Under the pieces are notes generated by a model. That model worked only from the letters and a program-made list of their open reading frames with translations. It did not search any database and had not been told where the DNA came from. Positions 45,540 through 54,758 of a DNA stretch of 64,000 bases are shown here, piece after piece. The stretch is taken from positions 1 through 64,000 of the forward strand of contig JAEUTI010000051.1 in assembly GCA_016788065.1 (NCBI GenBank). Direction: 5' to 3'. Every line of letters starts with the position of its first letter. Position 1 is the stretch's first letter. Origin of the DNA: Bacteroidia bacterium. Its GTDB lineage: Bacteria > Bacteroidota > Bacteroidia > AKYH767-A > OLB10. Both the position numbers and the translations under genes were made by a program.

Positions 45540-46626
45540 GAACGCCGTTATCGGATTCATTCCAAATTTTCGATTGCAGTCGGATTGCTTCATCATGAAC
45601 CTGAATAAGCACATTCCGGATAAACTCACTATTCAGTCCTTTTTCGGCAGCAAGCACCATACAATTATCGATCACTTGTTTCCAGCGTTCCAATTGCAGA
45701 ATACTCACGTTGTATTCTTTCTTCAATTCGCCAATGGTAGCTGCTAACTCCATCCTGCGATTGAGTGCTTCGAGTAACTTTTTATCGACCTCATCAATCT
45801 CCTTCCTGATTTCCAGAATCTGGTTCATGACCGGAGTATCTTCAAATGAAGGCAGGCGTTTTACCAATGAAGTGAGCAATTCATTCAGTGCTTCAGGTGT
45901 AACCTGCTGTGCGGCATCGCTTAGCGCGGATGTTGGATCACAGTGGGTTTCAACCATCAGTCCTTCCAGATTCAAGTCATATGCCTGTTGGGCAATCATG
46001 GGTAAAAACTCTCGATGACCGGCAATATGACTGATATCGCAAATAACAGGCAATTCGGGGTAACGCGATTTCAGGGCATGTACCAATTGCCACCGGGGCA
46101 CATTGCGATAACCGGAATTTTCGAATGCATGAAATCCGCGGTGAATAGCAGCTAATTTGGTAATTCCGGCTTTATAAAATCGTTCTAGTCCGCCAATCCA
46201 CAATTGCAAATCAGGGTGAATGGGATTCTTCACAAAAACGGGGATATCGACGCCTTTCAGGGAATCGGCCAGCTCCTGGACCAGGAACGGATTGACAGTA
46301 GTTCGGGCACCGATCCAAATCATATCGACACCATTTTTTAGTGCCAAATCGATATGTTTCACAGACGCCGTTTCAATGGCAACCCGTAATCCGGTTACTT
46401 TCTTAGCTTCAGTCAACCATGGAAGTGCCTGTTCTCCAACACCTTCAAACATTCCTGGACGAGTACGGGGCTTCCAGATTCCGGCTCTTAAAATTGCATT
46501 CGGGTAATAAGCAGCAATTCCGATAGCTGTTTCCAACACCTGTTCGCGTGATTCAGCACTACATGGACCGGCCATAAGCACTTTATCACCATTTGCAATT
46601 AACCAATCCGATTCCAGTTTATCCAT
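45529..46626 (-). CDS. Bifunctional DAHP synthase / chorismate mutase (type II)
   Basis: First and a branch step of aromatic amino-acid synthesis fused in one 365-residue protein. Residues 1-265 are a KDO8PS-like DAHP synthase (VLMAGPCSAES, RAGIWKPRTRPGMFEG, ICDISHIAGHREF, EGLMVETHCDP). Residues 275-360 are an AroQ-type chorismate mutase (ILEIRKEIDEVDKKLLEALNRRMELAATIGELKK). This fusion order is usual in Bacteroidota. The start at ATG 46626 (MDKLESDWL) is preferred over the frame opening at 46659. Confidence 0.95.
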   Translation of the reverse strand: MDKLESDWLIANGDKVLMAGPCSAESREQVLETAIGIAAYYPNAILRAGIWKPRTRPGMFEGVGEQALPWLTEAKKVTGLRVAIETASVKHIDLALKNGVDMIWIGARTTVNPFLVQELADSLKGVDIPVFVKNPIHPDLQLWIGGLERFYKAGITKLAAIHRGFHAFENSGYRNVPRWQLVHALKSRYPELPVICDISHIAGHREFLPMIAQQAYDLNLEGLMVETHCDPTSALSDAAQQVTPEALNELLTSLVKRLPSFEDTPVMNQILEIRKEIDEVDKKLLEALNRRMELAATIGELKKEYNVSILQLERWKQVIDNCMVLAAEKGLNSEFIRNVLIQVHDEAIRLQSKIWNESDNGVPKK

Positions 46627-46780
46627 AAAATAAGCAGTATGCCGCCAGATTTTCAACAAAAATAGTGCTTTGATGTTTCATGTGGAGCAATCTTTATACT
46701 GTTATCGACTCTTCCTTTCAGAAATCCCTCTTTTTTCAGTTTCTTTGTTCCTTCATTTCAACTTAATTGATCCCTTTCCG

Positions 46781-48322
46781 ATGAATGATAAGCTTTCTAA
46801 TTTAGATGCTAAAATTGCTGCTGCCCAACTGGGTGGCGGACAAAAACGAATTGACGCTCAACACAAAAAAGGTAAGCTGACTGCTCGTGAGCGCCTTCAC
46901 TTCTTACTGGATGAGGGTTCTTTTGAAGAAATTGGCATGTTGGTAACACACCGCTCCCGGGAATTTGGTCTGGAAAAAGAAATTTATCCTGGTGATGGCG
47001 TTGTAACAGGTTATGGAACTATTGCCGGTCGCCTGGTGTATGTTTTTTCACAGGATTTTACAGTCTTTGGAGGTTCGCTTTCCGAAACACATGCAGAAAA
47101 AATCTGTAAAGTGATGGATCTGGCCATGCAAAATGGTGCTCCGGTGATTGGACTCAATGATTCCGGTGGAGCGCGCATTCAGGAAGGTGTTGTTTCATTG
47201 GGTGGCTATGCCGATATTTTTTATCGCAATACACTTGCATCCGGAGTTATTCCGCAAATAAGTGCCATCATGGGACCATGTGCAGGAGGTGCCGTTTACT
47301 CTCCGGCAATCACCGATTTTATTATGATGGTGGAGAATACCAGCTACATGTTTGTAACGGGACCAAATGTGGTGAAGACTGTAACTCATGAAGAAGTTAC
47401 ATCAGAAGAACTCGGAGGTGCATCAACACACTCTACGAAATCGGGCGTAACACATTTCTCCTGTGCGAATGAAGTGGAGTGCATCAATAATATTAAAAAA
47501 TTATTCAGCTATATTCCCTCAAATTGTGAAGAAGATGCCCCTGCACTTCCCTATTCCGGTGGTGATGAAAAAAGAATTTCGCTGAATGATATTATTCCTG
47601 CAAATCCGAATCAGCCTTATGATATTCGTGATGTGATCAGTGGTGTGATTGATGAGGATAGTTTCTTTGAAGTGCATAAAAATTTCGCAGAGAATATTGT
47701 TGTTGGCTTTGCGCGCATTGGTGGAAGAAGTATTGGCATAGTAGCGAATCAGCCTGCGTTTCTTGCAGGTGTACTCGATAACCATGCTTCTACCAAAGCA
47801 GCACGCTTTGTACGGTTCTGTGATTCCTTCAATGTTCCATTATTGGTATTCGAAGATGTTCCTGGATTTCTTCCGGGTACTGATCAGGAATGGAATGCCA
47901 TTATCACCAATGGAGCAAAATTGCTGTATGCATTTTGTGAAGCAACAGTTCCAAGAATTACAGTCATAACCCGAAAAGCATATGGTGGAGCTTATGATGT
48001 GATGAATTCCAAACATATTGGTGCCGACATGAACTATGCATGGCCTACTGCTGAAATTGCAGTAATGGGAGCAAAAGGAGCTGCTGAAATTATTTTTAAG
48101 AAAGAAATTTCTGAAGCAAAAGATCCTGAAGCAAAATTGAAAGAAAAAGAAAAAGAATATACCGACTTATTTGCAAACCCATATAAAGCAGCAGAGCGAG
48201 GCTATATTGATGAAGTAATAAGACCGGAAGATACCAGATCGAAATTGATGAAAGCATTTAAGATGCTTGAAAACAAAGTGGCCGTGTTGCCGAAGAAAAA
48301 ACATGGAAACATTCCATTATGA
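46781..48322 (+). CDS. Acyl-CoA carboxylase beta subunit (propionyl-CoA type)
   Basis: A 513-residue carboxyltransferase subunit that transfers CO2 from carboxybiotin to acyl-CoA, most likely propionyl-CoA. Crotonase-fold signatures are visible: [24 protein letters not shown], the oxyanion loop [13 protein letters not shown], and [19 protein letters not shown] near 380. The frame opens 37 codons earlier, but the ATG at 46781 ([12 protein letters not shown]) gives the standard length. The biotin-carrying subunit is not in the window. Confidence 0.94.
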   Translation: MNDKLSNLDAKIAAAQLGGGQKRIDAQHKKGKLTARERLHFLLDEGSFEEIGMLVTHRSREFGLEKEIYPGDGVVTGYGTIAGRLVYVFSQDFTVFGGSLSETHAEKICKVMDLAMQNGAPVIGLNDSGGARIQEGVVSLGGYADIFYRNTLASGVIPQISAIMGPCAGGAVYSPAITDFIMMVENTSYMFVTGPNVVKTVTHEEVTSEELGGASTHSTKSGVTHFSCANEVECINNIKKLFSYIPSNCEEDAPALPYSGGDEKRISLNDIIPANPNQPYDIRDVISGVIDEDSFFEVHKNFAENIVVGFARIGGRSIGIVANQPAFLAGVLDNHASTKAARFVRFCDSFNVPLLVFEDVPGFLPGTDQEWNAIITNGAKLLYAFCEATVPRITVITRKAYGGAYDVMNSKHIGADMNYAWPTAEIAVMGAKGAAEIIFKKEISEAKDPEAKLKEKEKEYTDLFANPYKAAERGYIDEVIRPEDTRSKLMKAFKMLENKVAVLPKKKHGNIPL

Positions 48323-48422
48323 TGTGCTGATGTGCTAATGTGCTGATGTGCTAATGTGCTGATGTGCTAATGTGCTAATGTGCTAATGTGCTGATGTGCT
48401 AATGTGCTGATGTGCTGATGCA
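48320..48422. repeat. ATGTGCTR octamer tandem array
   Basis: About twelve head-to-tail copies of ATGTGCT followed by A or G, starting at the stop codon region of the carboxylase gene. The inverted form of the octamer occurs at 43620-43655 and a short one at 311-332. Confidence 0.9.
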
Positions 48423-48509
48423 CGGCCAAGAGCGAAGTCGAGTGGTGCTGCCTTTAGTCCACCAGTTGATGGATAGTGAGACGCTGAAACGGAGGTATCA
48501 GTTCTTTAA

Positions 48510-48580
48510 TTCTGCTAACACAGAAACAACCCAATCCTTAATCCTTAATTCTTAATTCTTAATCCTTAATTCTTAATCCT
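48510..48580. repeat. Inverted heptad array abutting the purD start
   Basis: A TTCTG-CTAACA-CAGAA hairpin (48510-48525) is followed by seven TTAATCC/TTAATTC heptads running to within one base of the purD start codon. It is the mirror image of the heptad-plus-palindrome modules at 37261-37552. Confidence 0.88.
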
Positions 48581-48581
48581 A

Positions 48582-49859
48582 TTGAATATTTTATTACTTG
48601 GTTCCGGTGGTCGTGAGCATGCTTTAGCCTGGAAGATTTCTCAGAGCAAGCATTGCAGTCAATTATATATTGCTCCGGGTAATGCAGGCACTTCGCAGCA
48701 TGGAACAAATGTGTCTATAGGTGTAAATGATTTCGAAGCTATTGCTGCTTTTTCTACTGCGAACAAAATCGATATGGTGGTAGTTGGTCCGGAAGATCCT
48801 TTGGTTAATGGGATACGTGATTATTTTGAATCACATGATGCATTGAAAAATATTCCTGTGATTGGTCCCGATAAAAATGGGGCTCAACTGGAAGGGAGTA
48901 AAGATTTTTCAAAGCAATTTATGCATCGTCATAAAATTCCAACTGCAGGATATGCCAGTTTTCAGCGAGATAATCTGGGAGCTGGTTATCTGTTTTTAGA
49001 AACTTTGCAGGCTCCTTATGTGCTTAAAGCAGATGGATTAGCAGCTGGCAAAGGTGTTCTCATTCTGAATAATCTGGATGAAGCAAAGCATGAATTAAAA
49101 TCGATGCTTGAGGATTCTAAATTTGGTAAAGCCGGAAATACGGTGGTGATTGAAGAATTTCTTGCAGGCATTGAAGTAAGTGTATTCGTTCTCACAGACG
49201 GGAAAAGTTATGTTGTGCTTCCGGAAGCAAAAGATTATAAACGCATTGGTGAAGGCGACAAAGGATTAAATACCGGAGGGATGGGTGCTGTTTCACCAGT
49301 TCCATTTTATGATGAGGCCTTTCGCAAAAAAGTTGAGGATCGCATAATCCGGCCAACGGTAAAAGGATTGCATGAAGAAAAAATTGAATACAAAGGATTC
49401 ATATTTATCGGCCTCATGAATGTTGGGGGTGATCCATATGTGATTGAATACAATGCAAGAATGGGTGATCCTGAAACGGAAGTCGTAATTCCCAGAATAA
49501 AAAATGATTTAGTTGAGTTATTTGATGCGGTTGCAAAAGGAAATCTTCATAACCATCAAATTGAAACCGATGAACGAACAGCATTAACAGTTATGCTGGT
49601 ATCGGAAGGTTATCCCGGCGATTATACCAAAGGGAAAATCATGAGTGGATTCCAAAACTGCGAAGGGAGTATTTTATTTCATGCTGGAACTTCGGGAAAA
49701 GATAACGATGTGCTGACAAACGGCGGGCGTGTGCTTGCTATTACATCGATTGCAAATTCCATTGGTGCAGCGAAAGAAATTTCGATGCAAAATGCCGAAA
49801 AAATAAAATATGATGGGAAGTATTACCGAAAGGATATCGGCAATGATTTAATGAAGTAA
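48582..49859 (+). CDS. purD: Phosphoribosylamine-glycine ligase PurD
   Basis: Second step of de novo purine synthesis (GAR synthetase, ATP-grasp). The 425-residue protein shows MNILLLGSGGREHALAWKI at the N-terminus, VVGPEDPLVNGI, the ATP-grasp loop LKADGLAAGKGVLI, and EYNARMGDPETEVVIPRI. The start codon is TTG (48582), because the conserved N-terminus begins exactly there and no ATG is nearby. Heptad repeats occupy the place of a normal leader and promoter. purQ follows 1.4 kb downstream. Confidence 0.96.
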   Translation: MNILLLGSGGREHALAWKISQSKHCSQLYIAPGNAGTSQHGTNVSIGVNDFEAIAAFSTANKIDMVVVGPEDPLVNGIRDYFESHDALKNIPVIGPDKNGAQLEGSKDFSKQFMHRHKIPTAGYASFQRDNLGAGYLFLETLQAPYVLKADGLAAGKGVLILNNLDEAKHELKSMLEDSKFGKAGNTVVIEEFLAGIEVSVFVLTDGKSYVVLPEAKDYKRIGEGDKGLNTGGMGAVSPVPFYDEAFRKKVEDRIIRPTVKGLHEEKIEYKGFIFIGLMNVGGDPYVIEYNARMGDPETEVVIPRIKNDLVELFDAVAKGNLHNHQIETDERTALTVMLVSEGYPGDYTKGKIMSGFQNCEGSILFHAGTSGKDNDVLTNGGRVLAITSIANSIGAAKEISMQNAEKIKYDGKYYRKDIGNDLMK

Positions 49860-49878
49860 AAATTGAAGTGAAAGGTGC

Positions 49879-50070
49879 TTACTTCTTGTCTGCGTTATCA
49901 GCCAGAAAGTTATCTCCGCCTTTGCGAACTGATTCACCATACCACAACCAAAATCCGGTGCCGATAAATCCTACAGCAATAAAGAAAACATTAGCCATTG
50001 GGCCAATTGGTTTTGCTGCTGCAAATACCCATTCAAAAGCTGCTGCGATACCATGCCATACTGCGTCCAT
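49879..50070 (-). CDS. Small membrane protein next to purD (DUF6341-like position)
   Basis: A 63-residue protein with one hydrophobic segment (ANVFFIAVGFIGTGFWLWYG) and a charged tail. In Bacteroidota a small membrane protein of this kind (DUF6341) lies beside purD and the DUF6427 gene; this one fits by position and topology, though I cannot confirm the family. A perfect -7 box at 50090-50097 supports the ATG at 50070 over the longer frame at 50103. It runs opposite to its neighbours. Confidence 0.7.
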   Translation of the reverse strand: MDAVWHGIAAAFEWVFAAAKPIGPMANVFFIAVGFIGTGFWLWYGESVRKGGDNFLADNADKK

Positions 50071-50089
50071 AATCTGATTTGTTTTGTCA

Positions 50090-50097
50090 CAAAAATA
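50090..50097 (-). promoter_or_regulatory. -7 box of the small membrane protein gene (TATTTTTG)
   Basis: A perfect TAnnTTTG element 19 bases before the ATG at 50070. Confidence 0.5.
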
Positions 50098-50168
50098 ATG
50101 CATTTTTCAAAACGCCGCAATTTTTTCACCTTTGAAGAACCGGTAAATCGTAAAAGATTTGTAAGTCA

Positions 50169-51158
50169 ATGATAATCAACGTATTTAAAAATTCTCAACC
50201 TGCCTCTCTGGTCATTATTCCGGTGTTTATGGTGGCAATGTGGCTGTTGGGGTGGCAAACCGGGGGTGGTTTGATCGTCCAAAATCCGATGCCGTTGTAC
50301 AATCTGGTGTTATGGATGATGTCGGGTGCACCGGCCTGGTTTCCGGGATTAATTGGGTTTTTGCTGACCACGGCACAAGTTTTTTACCTGAACCATATCA
50401 TCATAAAACATGAAGTGTTGTTTAAGAACTCTTACTTACCGGCACTTTTTTACATGTTATTCCTCACATTCATTCCACAGTTTTTATCGTTCAATCCGGT
50501 AATCATAACCAATACCTTTTTGTTACTGGCACTCGATAAAATATTTCGTCTATATAAAAGCACAAATCCATTGCCACTGGTATTCGACACCTGCTTTTTG
50601 ATTGGTGTTGCAACACTGTTTTATCTTCCGGCAATCTCATTTTTTCTATTGTTTGCAATCAGTATTCTCATTCTTAAAACGTTCTCCTGGCGCGATTGGA
50701 TGGTTGGAATTGTAGGATTGTTACTACCTTTCTTCTTTGCATTCGTTTATTATTTTTGGTATGATGGTTTGGATGAGTTGAAAGAGAAATTTTTCCTGAA
50801 TAACATTCGACAGTTGATAGATACCGGAGGACTTGCTTTGCAGGGATACCGGATTACTTTGGTTGTGATTACGCTGATCACTATACTTGCAATAATCAGG
50901 ATCAGGCAAAACTTTTACAAGAATGCCACGCGCATCCGCAATTACCAACAGGTTATCTTCATGTTCATGCTTGTTGCGTTATTATCACTTGCTTTTGCAG
51001 GCTCGGTAGCGGTGTACAGATTTTCAATTGTGACCATTCCATTGGGGACGATGATCTCCTATTATTTTCTGGCAGCCAAAAAAGCCTGGATATCTGAAGT
51101 CATTTTTTGGTTACTGATAGCAACTATGGCGGTCAATTACGTGAGCGTATACAGCTGA
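50169..51158 (+). CDS. DUF6427-type multi-pass membrane protein
   Basis: A 329-residue integral membrane protein with about nine hydrophobic segments and few charged loops. The N-terminus MIINVFKNSQPASLVIIPVF matches the pattern I associate with DUF6427, a family of unknown function in Bacteroidota. It is found near purD and a small membrane protein, as here. It starts about 100 bases from the divergent small gene. Confidence 0.75.
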   Translation: MIINVFKNSQPASLVIIPVFMVAMWLLGWQTGGGLIVQNPMPLYNLVLWMMSGAPAWFPGLIGFLLTTAQVFYLNHIIIKHEVLFKNSYLPALFYMLFLTFIPQFLSFNPVIITNTFLLLALDKIFRLYKSTNPLPLVFDTCFLIGVATLFYLPAISFFLLFAISILILKTFSWRDWMVGIVGLLLPFFFAFVYYFWYDGLDELKEKFFLNNIRQLIDTGGLALQGYRITLVVITLITILAIIRIRQNFYKNATRIRNYQQVIFMFMLVALLSLAFAGSVAVYRFSIVTIPLGTMISYYFLAAKKAWISEVIFWLLIATMAVNYVSVYS

Positions 51159-51200
51159 TATTAAATATATTATCCTTTTAATTGACAATCCTGATTTCCA

Positions 51201-51231
51201 TTGCAACTTCAGGCGGGAATGTCTATTTTTG
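51201..51231 (+). promoter_or_regulatory. Promoter of purQ (-33 TTG, 20 bp, TATTTTTG)
   Basis: TTG at 51201-51203 and a perfect -7 box at 51224-51231 with a 20-base spacer. The transcription start is expected about ten bases before the ATG at 51250. Confidence 0.65.
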
Positions 51232-51249
51232 CAGTCTAAATAAATCGAC

Positions 51250-51942
51250 ATGAAATTTGGAGTGGTAGTATTTCCGGGATCTAATTGTGATCGTGACATG
51301 CAGTATGTCTTGGGAACTGTAATGAAGCAGCAGGTTGAAATGTTGTGGCATAAGGAGCACAGCTTGCGCGGATGTGATTTCATAGTATTACCAGGAGGAT
51401 TTTCATACGGCGATTATTTACGTTCCGGCGCTATTGCCCGTTTTTCACCAATCATGCAGGAAGTGATGGAGTTTGCCGATAAAGGTGGCTTTGTATTAGG
51501 AATCTGCAATGGATTTCAGATCCTCACCGAAGCACATTTACTACCAGGAGTATTGATGCATAATGATAGCAGACAATTTATCTGCAAGAACATTTACATG
51601 CGTGCCGAGACAGATGAAAGTCTGGTAACTTCCAAACTGAACCTGGGACAGGTAGTGCAGGTTCCAATAGCACATGGAGAGGGCAAATTTTTTGCTGACG
51701 ATGCTACCTTACTTTCCTTACGGGAAAACAATCAGGTATTATTTCGTTACTGCGATGCAGCAGGTAATTTATCTGATGCAGCTAACCCCAATGGAGCCAC
51801 CGACCACATTGCAGGGATCTGCAACAAAGGCAGAAATGTATTTGGCATGATGCCACATCCTGAAAGAGCAGCCGATCCGGTTTTAGGCAACACTGATGGA
51901 CGACTGATACTCGATTCTATTTTGAATATGGTGGAGATGTGA
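51250..51942 (+). CDS. purQ: Phosphoribosylformylglycinamidine synthase subunit PurQ
   Basis: Glutaminase subunit that supplies ammonia to the FGAM synthase in purine synthesis. A class I glutamine amidotransferase of 230 residues: nucleophile Cys86 in GICNGFQILTE, and the His/Glu pair in FGMMPHPERAADP near 204-206. The separate PurQ implies separate PurL and PurS subunits elsewhere. The next gene starts 17 bases later. Confidence 0.95.
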   Translation: MKFGVVVFPGSNCDRDMQYVLGTVMKQQVEMLWHKEHSLRGCDFIVLPGGFSYGDYLRSGAIARFSPIMQEVMEFADKGGFVLGICNGFQILTEAHLLPGVLMHNDSRQFICKNIYMRAETDESLVTSKLNLGQVVQVPIAHGEGKFFADDATLLSLRENNQVLFRYCDAAGNLSDAANPNGATDHIAGICNKGRNVFGMMPHPERAADPVLGNTDGRLILDSILNMVEM

Positions 51943-51959
51943 AATAAAAAACATGTATT

Positions 51960-52664
51960 ATGCCAGCTAGCCTATTAAAAAAAATTTTCGTAATCGCTAT
52001 TATACTTATTGGTTCATTCAGTGAAATAGCAATTTGTCAAAATGAAACTAAATTATATCAATTTTCGCCACCCGAATTTGGTAATGGCGATAAAGCTTTT
52101 GCAACATATTTTAGTGAAAGAGTGAATTTAAGAAGCAGGGATTTTAAAATAAATGTAACTGGAACACTCCAGATAAAATTTACTCTGACAAAAAATAAAG
52201 AAGTTACAAATATTGTAATCTTAGATTCAACTAACAGCACTCACTTTAACAAGGAGATTATAGATTATTTGTGGCAAGGGAGAAATAATTGGAAGACTGC
52301 AAAAATAAATCAACAGCCAACGGATATAAATATTCTGGTATCGGCAAATTTATTGGGATTAGCTCAACTTGCTGACAGTTATATTCTTAATACCGGTTTT
52401 GCATACATAGTTGATCCGTTATTACTTAATCGATACTATAATTTAGGTGCCGATCTGGCCGGTAACGGTCAATTCAAAGAAGCTATTCCATATTTTAACT
52501 GTGTTCTTGAAAATTCACCATCAGATGTGGATGCACTTTTTAATCGTGGAATTTGCTACTTAAAAATTGATGAAAATAAAAAGGCTTGTTCCGATTGGCA
52601 AACAATCTCTAATATGGGAAAGCCTGACGCAAATAAATTGCTTTTGAAATATTGCGGTCAGTAA
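51960..52664 (+). CDS. Secreted TPR protein with TonB-C-like segment
   Basis: A 234-residue exported protein with a signal peptide of about 25 residues. The middle (GTLQIKFTLTKNKEVTNIVILDSTNS) resembles a TonB C-terminal domain. A short TPR-like pair of helices closes the protein (NGQFKEAIPYFNCVLENSPSDVDALFNRGICYLK). It starts 17 bases after purQ and probably shares its transcript, without an obvious functional link. It is A/T-richer than purQ. Confidence 0.7.
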   Translation: MPASLLKKIFVIAIILIGSFSEIAICQNETKLYQFSPPEFGNGDKAFATYFSERVNLRSRDFKINVTGTLQIKFTLTKNKEVTNIVILDSTNSTHFNKEIIDYLWQGRNNWKTAKINQQPTDINILVSANLLGLAQLADSYILNTGFAYIVDPLLLNRYYNLGADLAGNGQFKEAIPYFNCVLENSPSDVDALFNRGICYLKIDENKKACSDWQTISNMGKPDANKLLLKYCGQ

Positions 52665-52735
52665 ATTGGATTTTTAATAGTGATGAATGTATTAAATACC
52701 TAAAAAATTAAGGTACTAAATTCAGGAACTCATTC

Positions 52736-53722
52736 ACGAAACAACTTCACGACCCTGAAGGGGTCGCATCTCCTCTCACTTATTCACGAAACATCTTCAC
52801 GACCCTGAAGGGGGTCGCATCTCCTCACACTTATTCACGAATAAACTTCACGACCCTGAAGGGGTCGCATCTCTTCACATCTATTCACGAATAAACTCCA
52901 CGACCCCAAAGGGGTCGCATCTCCTCACACACATTCACGAAGCAACTCCACGACCCTGAAGGGGTCACATCTCGTCACACTCATTCACGAAACAACTTCA
53001 CGACCCTGAAGGGGTCGCATCTCGTCACACTTATTCACGAATAAACTTCACGACCCTGAAGGGGTCGCATCTCCTCACACTTATTCACGAATAAACTTCA
53101 CGACCCTGAAGGGGTCGCATCTCCTCACACTTATTCACGAAACATCTACACGACCCTGAAGGGGTCGCATCTCCTCACACACATTCAGGAAGCAACTACA
53201 CGACCCTGAAGGGGTCGCATCTCGTCACACTTATTCACGAATAAACTTCACGACCCTGAAGGGGTCGCATCTCGTCACACACATTCAGGAAGCAACTACA
53301 CGACCCTGAAGGGGTCGCATCTCGTCACACTTATTCACGAAGCAACTCCACGACCCTGAAGGGGTCGCATCTCGTCACACTCATTCAGGCAGCAACTCCA
53401 CGACCCTGAAGGGGTCGCATCTCCTCACACTTATTCACGAAACATCTTCACGACCCTGAAGGGGTCGCATCTCCTCACACACATTCAGGAAGCAACTACA
53501 CGACCCTGAAGGGGTCGCATCTCGTCACACTCATTCACGAAACATCTTCACGACTCTGAAGGGGTCGCATCTCGTCACACTCATTCACGAATAAACTCCA
53601 CGACCCTGAAGGGGTCGCATCTCGTCACACTCATTCACGAAACAACTTCACGACCCTGAAGGGGTCGCATCTCCTCACACACATTCAGGAAGCAACTCCA
53701 CGACCCTGAAGGGGTCGCATCT
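52736..53722 (+). repeat. 50-bp tandem repeat, 20 copies of a hairpin unit
   Basis: Hairpin starts fall at 52750, 52800, 52851 and then every 50 bases to 53701. The constant half is CACGACCCTGAAGGGGTCGCATCTC, a six-pair stem with a five-base loop. The other half varies but is built from a few recurring blocks (such as TTATTCACGA or ACATTCAGGA, then ATAAACTT, AACATCTT or AGCAACTA). One copy (52901) has CCCCAAAGGGG, which lengthens the stem. The array fills most of the 1.27-kb gap before the transposase; 53723-53932 is A/T-rich and shows no gene. Confidence 0.97.
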
Positions 53723-53932
53723 AAGCGCTTCCATACACGTATAATCGACTATCTTCAGATAGTAAATACTTCATTTAAAAAGATGCATTATTTTTACAAA
53801 AAATTAATTCAAACTTTTAATATTGAAACAACATCTTTTTAAAAAATATTTCTGATTCATTTGCTTCAGAACATTTAAATACTTTTTCCAATTTTTTCAG
53901 GCAATAAATAAAATTTAAAACTTTGTAGAATC

Positions 53933-54394
53933 ATGGCAGGAACTTATTCTCAAATCTACATTCACATAGTCATTGTGGTTAAATACAGAAAGTATCTTAT
54001 AAAACCAGAATGGGAAGACGAACTATACAAATACATTACCGGTATAATAAAAGGTAAGAATCAACTTTTAATTGAAATAAATGGGATGCCTGATCATACT
54101 CATATTCTTATTGGTATGAAGCCAAGTATGCGATTAGATGATCTTGTTAGAGAAATTAAAAAATCCGCTACAGCTTTTATTCAACAAAAAAGGTTTGGCA
54201 ACAAGCAATTTCGATGGCAGGGTGGCTATGGTGCATTTTCTCATAGTAAAGGCAACTTAAATACTGTGATAAATTATATTAAGAACCAAAAGAAACATCA
54301 CCAAAAAAAGACTCTCCGTCAGGAGTATATTGATATGCTTGAAGAATTTGAAATAGAATATGAAGAAAAATACTTGTTTGATTGGTTGGACTAA
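53933..54394 (+). CDS. IS200/IS605-like Y1 transposase (RAYT-like)
   Basis: A 153-residue HUH-type single-strand DNA transposase. The HUH metal site is His55-Thr-His57 in MPDHTHILI, and the catalytic tyrosine is Tyr115 in VINYIKNQ. The segment WQGGYGAFSHSKG before it is typical of Bacteroidota members. No TnpB is present. Length and solitary status, together with the flanking palindromes, suggest a domesticated REP-associated transposase rather than a complete IS200. The gene looks intact. Confidence 0.92.
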   Translation: MAGTYSQIYIHIVIVVKYRKYLIKPEWEDELYKYITGIIKGKNQLLIEINGMPDHTHILIGMKPSMRLDDLVREIKKSATAFIQQKRFGNKQFRWQGGYGAFSHSKGNLNTVINYIKNQKKHHQKKTLRQEYIDMLEEFEIEYEEKYLFDWLD

Positions 54395-54409
54395 AGGTAT
54401 ATAGGGATA

Positions 54410-54578
54410 TGCGACCCCTTCAGGGTCGGGGGAAACAACGTAAGTTTAAATAGGTATATGCGACCCCTTCAGGGTCGAAGTTATGTAGTGCATGACTCGG
54501 AGATAGGATATGCGACCCCTTCAGGGTCGGTTGAAAAAACTTAAGTTTAAATAGGGATATGCGACCCCTTCAGGGTCG
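54410..54578 (-). repeat. Four inverted copies of the palindrome downstream of the transposase
   Basis: Copies of CGACCCCTTCAGGGTCG start at 54412, 54461, 54513 and 54562, each preceded by ATATG. This is the reverse complement of the upstream unit. The spacers include two copies of a TTAAGTTTAAATAGG-like block and differ from the upstream spacers. The rest of the gap up to 54758 has only a TCAAAAG-GAT-CTTTTGA inverted repeat at 54610-54626. Confidence 0.95.
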
Positions 54579-54758
54579 GTTGAATTAACGCAAGTTACGT
54601 GGTGATTCTTCAAAAGGATCTTTTGATCAACCTATGTCAACCATAAATTTCGGCTTGGGTATTGCATTAAAATTTTAGATAAGAGCTGAAAGTGCTAAGT
54701 AAAGATAAACGCCTCTAACAAGCAGGTGTTTAACTCCATTTCATTAATATTATGAAAT

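Larger units (their letters stand above)
52736..54578 (+). mobile_element. Palindrome-array / single-tyrosine transposase locus (REP-RAYT-like)
   Basis: One Y1 transposase gene (53933-54394) is flanked by 20 copies of the core CGACCCTGAAGGGGTCGCAT upstream and four copies of its reverse complement downstream. On both sides the hairpin's ATGC/GCAT flank faces the gene. No target-site duplication or classic IS ends can be identified. The arrangement matches the logic of REP sequences and their RAYT proteins. Confidence 0.75.

Noticed and set aside
52736-53722. CRISPR array
   Set aside because: Spacing is regular, but the variable halves are themselves repeated and built from a few common blocks. 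There are no unique spacers and no cas genes, and the unit contains a near-perfect hairpin with a transposase next to it.
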